From Blastococcus mobilis (GTDB taxonomy: Bacteria; Actinomycetota; Actinomycetes; Mycobacteriales; Geodermatophilaceae), in the NCBI RefSeq assembly GCF_900188025.1, contig NZ_FZNO01000033.1:1-43652 (forward strand): a stretch of 43,652 bases of DNA, written 5' to 3'. Below the pieces are notes generated by a model. It worked only from the letters and a program-made list of their open reading frames with translations, had not been told where the DNA came from and did not search any database. Every line of letters begins with the position of its first letter. Position 1 is the first letter of the stretch. Shown here piece after piece: positions 38,039 to 43,652 of this stretch. The position numbers were made by a program, and so were the translations under genes.

Positions 38039-39139
38039 CTACTCGGCGGCCGAGGGCGGGATCAGGCCCCAGCGGCCGAGCGCGTCCTCCGCGCGGGAGC
38101 CGGTTGCCACGACCCGCACGGGAGTGCCGTCATGGGGGTGCCGGGACCAGTGCGCCGCGCAGAGCGCCCGCAGCCCGTCCAGGCCGTCGCTCCGGCCGTC
38201 CGCGCCCCCGGCCTCCAGGACGAGGAGGTCCTCTCCTTCGGCAGCCTGGACCGACCACGTCCCGCACCGCCAGGACGCCCCGTCCACGCAGACCGCTGGG
38301 TGGGGACGCAGCAGGCCGGCGGCATCGGCGGCGATCAGGTCCGGGCGGTGCTGCGGGGCCGCGGTGAGCAGCAGGGCAGGGTCGGTGACCCCCGAGAACA
38401 CCAGCAGGCTCGCCGCACCGACCCTGCGGGCTCCCTCGATGTCGGTGTCGAGGCGGTCGCCGACGACGAGGGGTCGTCGAGCCCTGGTCCGGCGAACGCA
38501 CTCGGCGTGCATGGCCGGATCGGGCTTGCCGGTGATCAAGGGCGGCTGTCCGGTCACCGCGGTCACGAGTCCCACCAGCGCCCCGTTGCCGGGCAGCGGG
38601 CCGCGGGGTGAGGGAATGGTGAGGTCGTTGTTCGTGGCGACGTGACGGGCGCCCCCGCGGACCGACACCACTGCCTCGGCCAGCTGGATCCAGCCGACCT
38701 CGCTGCCGTAACCCTGGACGACGGCGGCAGGGCTGTCCTCGGCGCGCGCCACGACGGTGAGACCGGCCGCCGTCAGCGCGGCCGCGACCCCGGGCCCGCC
38801 GACGGCCAGGACGGGGGCGCCCGGCTCGAGCAGCTCCGCCACCACGGTGGCAGCCGCCTGCGAGCTGGTGATGACCTCGGTCGCCTCGGCCGGCACACCC
38901 AGCCGGGTCAGATGCGCGGCGACCTCGTCCGGCGGCCGGGAGGCGTTGTTGGTCACGAAGCCCAGTCGCATGCCGGCGGCCCGGACGGCGCTCAGGGCAG
39001 CGGGGACGCCCGGAACGGCATCCGGTCCGACGTACACGACACCGTCGAGGTCGAGCAGCGCGACGTCGTAGACCTCGCACGGTGGAGCGCTGCTGCCCGC
39101 GGCGATCGAACTCATGGCTCCAGGATCGACGGCGGTCAT
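38039..39139 (-). CDS. HAD-IIA family phosphatase (NagD/PGP-like) with extra C-terminal region
   Basis: The 366-residue protein has the HAD motifs ALLDLDGVVYVGPDAVPG, FVTNNASRPPDEVAAHL (a motif II region), GKPDPAMHAEC with motif III lysine, and VVGDRLDTDIEGARRVG. The class IIA cap lies between. About 100 residues follow the normal end of the fold, including AAHWSRHPHDGTPVRVV, a feature of the actinobacterial subgroup. ATG 39139 overlaps the TPR stop by 4 bp. It would dephosphorylate a phosphoglycolate- or nucleotide-like substrate. Confidence 0.93.
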   Translation of the reverse strand: MTAVDPGAMSSIAAGSSAPPCEVYDVALLDLDGVVYVGPDAVPGVPAALSAVRAAGMRLGFVTNNASRPPDEVAAHLTRLGVPAEATEVITSSQAAATVVAELLEPGAPVLAVGGPGVAAALTAAGLTVVARAEDSPAAVVQGYGSEVGWIQLAEAVVSVRGGARHVATNNDLTIPSPRGPLPGNGALVGLVTAVTGQPPLITGKPDPAMHAECVRRTRARRPLVVGDRLDTDIEGARRVGAASLLVFSGVTDPALLLTAAPQHRPDLIAADAAGLLRPHPAVCVDGASWRCGTWSVQAAEGEDLLVLEAGGADGRSDGLDGLRALCAAHWSRHPHDGTPVRVVATGSRAEDALGRWGLIPPSAAE

Positions 39140-39528
39140 GAGGACTGCGCCGCCCGCCGTGCACGCACACCGCGCAACGCCCGGGCGTAGTGGCTCGCGT
39201 CGGGACGCATCGCCACCGCGAGGGCGAGGTGTTCGACCGCCAGCCGCAGCTCTCCTGCCCTGCTGGCGGACAGCCCGAGGCCGAAGTGCGCGTAGTCGTC
39301 GGTGGGGCTGACCGCTGTCAGGGCGGTGAAGCTGATGACTGCCTCCTGGTAGCGGCCGGCGTCGTACTGGGCTCGCGCCAGCGCCTCGAGGATGCTGCGC
39401 GAGCCCGGCTCGGCGTCGGCGGCACGGCTGAGCAGGGTGGCGGCAGCGGCGGGATTGCCGTCGCGCAGGAACTGGACGCCGCGCTGGTACCACTCGTACA
39501 CGTCGCCCTCGGGAGAAGTCTCCGGCAC
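39136..39528 (-). CDS. tetratricopeptide repeat protein
   Basis: The 130-residue protein contains three TPR-like helical pairs, for example YEWYQRGVQFLRDGNPAAAA and EALARAQYDAGRYQEAVISF, then AHFGLGLSASRAGELRLAVE. GTG 39528 is used with GGGGG upstream. It is coupled to the HAD phosphatase gene by a 4-bp overlap. TPR proteins bind partners; the coupling suggests that the phosphatase may be one. Confidence 0.88.
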   Translation of the reverse strand: MPETSPEGDVYEWYQRGVQFLRDGNPAAAATLLSRAADAEPGSRSILEALARAQYDAGRYQEAVISFTALTAVSPTDDYAHFGLGLSASRAGELRLAVEHLALAVAMRPDASHYARALRGVRARRAAQSS

Positions 39529-39547
39529 CCCTGCCCCCTTCTCCCTC

Positions 39548-39593
39548 GTCCGGGCCGGGCGGACCCGCCCTACCCGGCCCGCCCGGCCCGGAC
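39548..39593. other. perfect 15-bp inverted repeat between divergent genes
   Basis: GTCCGGGCCGGGCGG (39548-39562) and its exact complement (39579-39593) flank a 16-base loop in the gap between the TPR gene and the DUF1015 gene. A hairpin in a divergent gap is not a terminator for either gene. It may be an operator or a structural element. Confidence 0.5.
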
Positions 39594-39627
39594 GGACCGC
39601 TCACGGCGGGCTGGATCGGCTCGCTCC

Positions 39628-39633
39628 TACGAT
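39628..39633 (+). promoter_or_regulatory. -10 box of a leaderless transcript
   Basis: TACGAT sits seven bases before GTG 39641, the first codon of DUF1015. In actinobacteria this spacing places transcription start on the start codon, and no Shine-Dalgarno sequence is present. The mRNA is therefore probably leaderless. Confidence 0.6.
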
Positions 39634-39640
39634 CGACCCC

Positions 39641-40954
39641 GTGGTGGAGTCGTCGTCGTCCCTCTCGTCCGTGTCGGCGACGGGACTCGACGTCCGTCCG
39701 TTCCGTGCCCTGACCTATCGGCAGCAGGACCCCGAGCATCTCGCGCGGGTGAGTTCGCCAGCCTACGACCTGGTGACGCCCGCCGGCCGCGACCGACTGG
39801 CCGGCGCCGACCCGCACAACGTCGTGCGGCTCATTCTCCCGGTACCCGACTCTCACCCCGGCGCCACGGGGGATCCCGCCGGGCGCTCCGCGGAGCTGGC
39901 CGCCACCACCCTGCGCCGCTGGCAGGACGAGGGCGTCCTGGTCCGGGACCAGGAGCCGGCGCTGTGGCTGTACGAACTGCGCCCGGGCGGAGGTGGATCG
40001 GCGACGGCCGGCTGGCTGGGCGCCGTCACGCTGCCCCCGCCCGGTTCGTCGGCGGTGCTGCCCCATGAGGACACCTACCCCGCGGCCGTCGAGGGCCGGC
40101 GGGCGCTGCTGGCTGCGACCGGGACCGATCTGGAGCCGATCGTGCTGGCCCATGATCCGGACCGGGAGGTGGCCGGCGTCACCGAGGTGGTGCGGCAGGG
40201 TCCGCCGACCATGACGGTGGACGACGCGGACGGGGTGGGGCACCGGCTGTGGCGGGTGACCGAGCGCCCGATGCTGGATCGGCTCACCGCCGCCTTCGCC
40301 CGGACCGGGGCCGTCATCGCCGACGGCCACCACCGCTTCGCCGCGGCCCGCGCCAACGGCCGTACGCGTGACACCCGGGCCAGCGGCGGAAGCGTGCTGG
40401 CGCTGGTGACGCCGATGGGGCCCGGAGGCCTGCGCGTCGACCCGATCCACCGCGTGGTTCCCGACCTCGACCTGGACGCCGCGGTCCGTGCCGCAGCGAC
40501 CGGCTTCCGGGTCAGTGAGTTGTCGACGGACGACGGGAGGGGGATCCCCGACGCGGTCGACCGGTGGGTGACCGACCCCGGCGAGCGCGACTTCCTCGTC
40601 TCCGACGGCGCGCGACTGATCCGCCTCAGCCATCCGTCCGACGCCGTTCTGGCGGCCGTGCCGTCCGAAGCGCCCCCTGCCTGGCGCGGGCTGGATGTCG
40701 TCCTGGCCCACCACGGTCTCCTGGACCTGCTCTGGCACCGCCGGGACGATCCCGACTCGGTGCTGATCGCCCACTCCGCCGAGGAGGCCCTGCGGCTGGC
40801 GACCGAGCGCGCCGGTGTGGCGCTGCTGCTGCGGGCGCCATCCCCGAGGGACGTCGCGGCGGTGGCACGGGCCGGTGCACGCATGCCACGGAAGTCCACG
40901 CTGTTCGTGCCCAAGCCCCGGACCGGTCTGGTGCTGCGCCCTCTGGCGGACTGA
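39641..40954 (+). CDS. DUF1015 family protein
   Basis: The 437-residue protein begins with the DUF1015 start VRPFRALTYRQQDPEHLARV and SSPAYDLVTPAGRDRL, and contains the family signature IADGHHRFAAARANGRTRDT and PIHRVVPDLDLDAAV. It ends ARMPRKSTLFVPKPRTGLVL, as usual. The family is widespread and uncharacterised; the DGHHR motif suggests an active or binding site. GTG 39641 (or 39644) is chosen because the -10 box predicts a leaderless start there. It converges on the SSB-like gene with a 14-bp gap. Confidence 0.95.
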   Translation: MVESSSSLSSVSATGLDVRPFRALTYRQQDPEHLARVSSPAYDLVTPAGRDRLAGADPHNVVRLILPVPDSHPGATGDPAGRSAELAATTLRRWQDEGVLVRDQEPALWLYELRPGGGGSATAGWLGAVTLPPPGSSAVLPHEDTYPAAVEGRRALLAATGTDLEPIVLAHDPDREVAGVTEVVRQGPPTMTVDDADGVGHRLWRVTERPMLDRLTAAFARTGAVIADGHHRFAAARANGRTRDTRASGGSVLALVTPMGPGGLRVDPIHRVVPDLDLDAAVRAAATGFRVSELSTDDGRGIPDAVDRWVTDPGERDFLVSDGARLIRLSHPSDAVLAAVPSEAPPAWRGLDVVLAHHGLLDLLWHRRDDPDSVLIAHSAEEALRLATERAGVALLLRAPSPRDVAAVARAGARMPRKSTLFVPKPRTGLVLRPLAD

Positions 40955-40968
40955 CCGGGGTCTCGGCT

Positions 40969-41328
40969 TCACGCCGTCCGCTCGCTGGAACCGGGGGCGG
41001 ATCGCGGGACCTTCCGGCCCTTGCGGCAGTTCACCTCGCAGACCGAGGCGGTGCCGCTGCCGGTGCGCCAGAACCGCCGCTGCAGCGCCCCCTCGACCTC
41101 GACGACGTCGCCCGGTTGCCACATCGCCGCGCGCCGCTGCAGGCCGCGGTCGTAGGTGATGCAGGTCAGCACGTCCACCGACTGACCGCGGGCCCGCGGC
41201 ACGGGTCGCCGCACGACGAGCCGGAAGGTCAGCAGCGAATCACCGCTGGGCAGGGTGCGGATCTCCGCCGGGGCGGACACCCGCCCGCGGAGGACCACGT
41301 CGTTCCGATCGATCACAGCCACGCTCAT
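40969..41328 (-). CDS. ssb: single-stranded DNA-binding protein (paralogue without acidic tail)
   Basis: The 119-residue protein is an OB fold: NDVVLRGRVSAPAEIRTLPS, GDSLLTFRLVVRRPVP and VDVLTCITYDRGLQRRAAMW, then VVEVEGALQRRFWRTGSGTA and VCEVNCRKGRK. It has no C-terminal acidic DDxPF tip, which in the main SSB binds repair proteins, so it is a short paralogue of the type used in actinobacterial development. It converges on DUF1015. Confidence 0.85.
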   Translation of the reverse strand: MSVAVIDRNDVVLRGRVSAPAEIRTLPSGDSLLTFRLVVRRPVPRARGQSVDVLTCITYDRGLQRRAAMWQPGDVVEVEGALQRRFWRTGSGTASVCEVNCRKGRKVPRSAPGSSERTA

Positions 41329-41407
41329 GCAGCGAGGGTGCTGGACCGGCGGTGACCGCCCGGGGGCTCAGCGGCATCTGTGGACGCCGCCGAGCACTGT
41401 GGACGAG

Positions 41408-41430
41408 GAGCCCCCGAACGTCGGGGGCTC
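41408..41430 (-). terminator. hairpin at the end of the repeat-rich TPR gene
   Basis: GAGCCCCCGA (41408-41417), ACG, then TCGGGGGCTC (41421-41430) form a perfect 10-bp stem overlapping the stop codon of the minus-strand gene at 41429. The stem is GC-rich and has no long T-tract. It is likely to terminate that transcript. Confidence 0.6.
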
Positions 41431-43456
41431 AGTGCATGTCAGCGGCTGGCTCATCGCCGTCCGCAGCGGATCCGTCCGACGGCGGATCGGTCTCGCCGAG
41501 GAGTTCGGCCACCTCCGCCTCCACCTCCTCGTCGAAGCTCCGACCCTGGCGGTGGTCGTCCTCGGGCAGCGGACGCACCACCTCCGGAGCGGCCGGCTGC
41601 CTGGACGGCTGCGCAGCATCAGCGTTGTCCTCGGTCCCGAGGCCGTCGCTGTCGACGTCTTCGTCGAGCTCGTCCTCGAGATCGGTGAACTCGATGCCGA
41701 GGCGGTCGACGGCGCCGGTGAGGTCCTCGGGATCGGCCGCGGCGATGGCGACGAACCACGCCATGGCGCGCTCGTTCTCTCCCTGGATCTGAAGGAGATC
41801 GGCGTAGGCGGCGGCGAGCCGAAGCCGGGGCGCATCCCCCGGCACGAGAGATGCCGGGTCGAGCGGGCTGCCGAGCGCACCTTCGAGCACGAGCCGAGCG
41901 GCGGCAGCCTCACCGAGGTCCAGCCGGGCGCCGGACTCCACGATCCGGAGCTCGGCGGTCTCCTCCGGGTCCGGATCGTCCGCGAGCGCCTCGGCGACGA
42001 GACGCAGAGCCACCTCCGGTCGCCCCAGCGCCCGCTCGCAGTCGGCCAGGACGGCGCGGTAGCTCGCGTCACCGCTCATCCGGCGGTAGGCGCGCAGCTC
42101 CCGAGCCGCCTCGGCGTAGTCCTCGGCGTGGTAGGCAGCGACGCCCACCGCCTCGCGGACCGCCGCCACGCGCGACGCCCGGTCGCGAGCCGCACGGGCG
42201 TGGGCGAGCGCCGCAGCGGGGTCCTCCTCCACGAGGGTCCCGGCGGCGACGAGGTGCCCGGCTACCCGCTCGACGTTCCGGGGGTCGAGGCCGCGGAGAG
42301 CGCCGCGCACGGCGGGATCGAGATCGCGGGCATCCACCCAGTCCGGGATCTGCGGCCCGGGAGGCAACGGCGGGCGCCGCTCCTCACCAGCCGTGGATCG
42401 GCCGGCGCCCCGTGCCGGAGCACCGCGTCGGTCGTCGGAGGGACGGCGCTCCCGCCAGTTGCCACGATCGCCACCCGGAGCGCCGGACCGCTGCGCGCGG
42501 TCCCCGGTCGACCGGTCGGAGCGAGGACCCGAGGCCCGCTGCGGTCGGTCACCCTGCGGACGACGGTCCTGCCACTGCGGACGGTCACCCGTGGGACGGT
42601 CACCCTGCGGACGACGGTCCTGCCACTGGGGCCGGTCCCCGTGAGGGCTGCTGCGTTCGGTCCGCTCCTGCCACTGACCGCGAGCGTTCCGCGAGCCCGG
42701 GGCGCGCTCGGGCGCGGCACGGCCGGGACGGTCAGTGCGGTCACCCTGCGGACGACGGTCCTGCCACTGCGGACGGTCACCCGTGGGACGGTCACCCTGC
42801 GGACGACGGTCCTGCCACTGGGGCCGGTCCCCGTGAGGGCTGCTGCGTTCGGTCCGCTCCTGCCACTGACCGCGAGCGTTCCGCGAGCCCGGGGCGCGCT
42901 CGGGCGCGGCACGGCCGGGACGGTCAGTGCGGTCACCCTGCGGACGACGGTCCTGCCACTGCGGACGGTCACCCGTGGGACGGTCACCCTGCGGACGACG
43001 GTCCTGCCACTGCGGCCGATCACCGGCGGACCGACCACTGCGCGGAGCACCGGGGCGTGCGGAGCCACCGCCAGTCGGACGGTCACCTTGCGGACGACGG
43101 TCCTGCCACTGCGGACGGTCACCCGCGGGACGGTCACCCTGCGGACGACGGTCCTGCCACTGCGGCCGATCACCGGACGGGCGGCCGGACTGTGGTCGGC
43201 GCTCCTGCCAGGTCGACTTTTCGTCACGCGAGGAATCAGCGCCACGGCCGCCCGCTGCCCGACCGCCGGATCCGCCGACGGAGCCCCGTGACGAACCGGC
43301 TCCTCCATGGCGCGCTCCACCCCCGGAGGGCGCACTGCCACGACCGGCGGCGCCACCACGAGGGGTGCCTGCCTTGCCCTTACCTGCGGCGCCTCGTCCC
43401 GCTCCGGAGCTGCGATCGTCGCGCGCTCCACCCGATCCGCGTCGCGGTGATGTCAT
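41429..43456 (-). CDS. TPR protein with repeat-encoded Arg/Gln/Pro-rich N-terminus
   Basis: The 675-residue protein has a disordered basic N-terminal half (about 1-365) built of units such as GDRPQWQDRRPQGDRPT, then a TPR-like helical domain (about 370-590; RNVERVAGHLVAAGTLVEED, AYHAEDYAEAARELRAYRRM) and an acidic C-terminal tail with FTDLEDELDEDVDSDG. ATG 43456 opens MTSPRRGSGGARDD. Related actinobacterial genes carry a similar TPR core and are often called hypothetical or, loosely, primosomal. The basic tail fits binding of nucleic acid, and the gene lies next to an rRNA operon. Confidence 0.85.
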   Translation of the reverse strand: MTSPRRGSGGARDDRSSGAGRGAAGKGKAGTPRGGAAGRGSAPSGGGARHGGAGSSRGSVGGSGGRAAGGRGADSSRDEKSTWQERRPQSGRPSGDRPQWQDRRPQGDRPAGDRPQWQDRRPQGDRPTGGGSARPGAPRSGRSAGDRPQWQDRRPQGDRPTGDRPQWQDRRPQGDRTDRPGRAAPERAPGSRNARGQWQERTERSSPHGDRPQWQDRRPQGDRPTGDRPQWQDRRPQGDRTDRPGRAAPERAPGSRNARGQWQERTERSSPHGDRPQWQDRRPQGDRPTGDRPQWQDRRPQGDRPQRASGPRSDRSTGDRAQRSGAPGGDRGNWRERRPSDDRRGAPARGAGRSTAGEERRPPLPPGPQIPDWVDARDLDPAVRGALRGLDPRNVERVAGHLVAAGTLVEEDPAAALAHARAARDRASRVAAVREAVGVAAYHAEDYAEAARELRAYRRMSGDASYRAVLADCERALGRPEVALRLVAEALADDPDPEETAELRIVESGARLDLGEAAAARLVLEGALGSPLDPASLVPGDAPRLRLAAAYADLLQIQGENERAMAWFVAIAAADPEDLTGAVDRLGIEFTDLEDELDEDVDSDGLGTEDNADAAQPSRQPAAPEVVRPLPEDDHRQGRSFDEEVEAEVAELLGETDPPSDGSAADGDEPAADMH
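42551..43012 (-). repeat. 192-bp tandem repeat within the TPR gene
   Basis: Copies begin at 42551, 42743 and 42935; the third matches for about 78 bp and then diverges at 43012. The unit encodes 64 residues containing two 17-residue blocks of the GDRPQWQDRRPQGDRPT type. As the unit is a multiple of three, gain or loss keeps the frame. The two full copies appear identical, which suggests recent duplication. Confidence 0.9.
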
Positions 43457-43523
43457 GACCTGGAGTACCTCTTCGGTTGGCGGCGCTCATCGGCAGAACG
43501 CCGACGGCAGAACCGGACACAAC

Positions 43524-43560
43524 GAACGGGGGCCAGAGCACGTGGCTCTGACCCCCGTTC
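43524..43560 (-). terminator. rRNA operon terminator after 5S rRNA
   Basis: Arms 43524-43539 and 43545-43560 pair over 16 bases (GCTCTG.CCCCCGTTC) with one G-U pair on the minus strand and a five-base loop. The hairpin starts 11 bases after the predicted 3' end of 5S rRNA, and is followed on the minus strand by a T-rich GTTGTGT. It should end the rRNA transcript. Confidence 0.85.
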
Positions 43561-43570
43561 GGGAATGGTT

Positions 43571-43652
43571 GTCCGGCGGCGTCCTACTCTCCCACCCCGT
43601 CTCCGGGGCAGTACCATCGGCGCTGAGAGGCTTAGCTTCCGGGTTCGGAATG
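43571..43652 (-). rRNA. 5S ribosomal RNA (partial, 3' part)
   Basis: The minus strand reads CATTCCGAACCCGGAAGCTA, then CCGATGGTACTGCCCC and GGGAGAGTAGGACGCCGCCG, the conserved 5S sequence. The 3' end is set at 43571 by the terminal GCCGCCGGAC. The 5' third lies beyond the window edge. It is transcribed toward the TPR gene and away from the presumed 16S-23S genes to the right. Confidence 0.97.

Noticed and set aside
42551-43012. CRISPR array
   Set aside because: The repeat is contiguous and in frame, with no unique spacers, and encodes the TPR protein's N-terminus.
41255-43458. Long plus-strand and alternative minus-strand frames (up to 678 codons) over the TPR gene
   Set aside because: They exist because the 192-bp repeat lacks stops in several frames. 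Their products are Thr/Val/Leu or Arg/Pro repeats, without domain similarity, and they run against a clear TPR-coding frame.

Overview
The window is GC-rich actinobacterial chromosome. Gene content and order (ald-xerD-parA-scpA-scpB-rluB-aroH-cmk-der; tlyA-NAD kinase-recN; steA-mctB) suggest a member of the Geodermatophilaceae (Blastococcus, Geodermatophilus or Modestobacter type) or a near relative. That placement is inferred from gene order and base composition, without a database search.

Left part (1 to about 10.26 kb): accessory DNA concerned with sulfur, thiol redox and possibly copper. It holds a frameshifted class II aldolase, a metallo-beta-lactamase/rhodanese fusion with a CsoR/CstR-like palindrome at its start, DUF302, a CtaG-like oxidase assembly protein next to DUF2243, and a minus-strand run of dsbA-like, ccdA-like, a CPVC membrane protein and a methyltransferase. 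Divergent from dsbA is gntR-rhodanese-tauE/safE, with a GntR/HutC-type operator in the shared gap. The segment ends at a tyrosine recombinase remnant abutting the 3' end of tRNA-Pro(GGG), which looks like the scar of a tRNA-targeted integrative element.

Middle (10.3 to 21.0 kb): a decayed alpha/beta hydrolase, then the conserved minus-strand block read as ald, xerD, parA, a ribbon-helix-helix-like gene, scpA, scpB, rluB, aroH, cmk, der. Most neighbours overlap by 4 bp. XerD appears to start at a CTG codon behind a perfect AGGAGG.

21.1 to 31.6 kb: one tightly coupled minus-strand run of eight genes: steA, mctB/steB-like, a MraY/WecA-like sugar-phosphate transferase, a MurJ-like flippase, a GT4 glycosyltransferase, a large membrane protein with a phosphatase-like outer domain, pyrG and a Nudix hydrolase. 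It looks like an envelope glycan and cell-division module joined to CTP synthesis.

31.7 to 43.65 kb: a TetR regulator with a long tail, an NPPY methyltransferase, recN, NAD kinase, tlyA, a small conserved protein, an SCP2-like protein, a HAD-IIA phosphatase, a TPR protein, a leaderless DUF1015 gene, an SSB-like protein, and a TPR protein whose arginine-rich N-terminus is encoded by a 192-bp tandem repeat. The window ends inside a 5S rRNA gene with its terminator. A dispersed hairpin repeat occurs after the 20.4-21.0 kb gene and between the NAD kinase and recN genes; its stems show compensatory changes.
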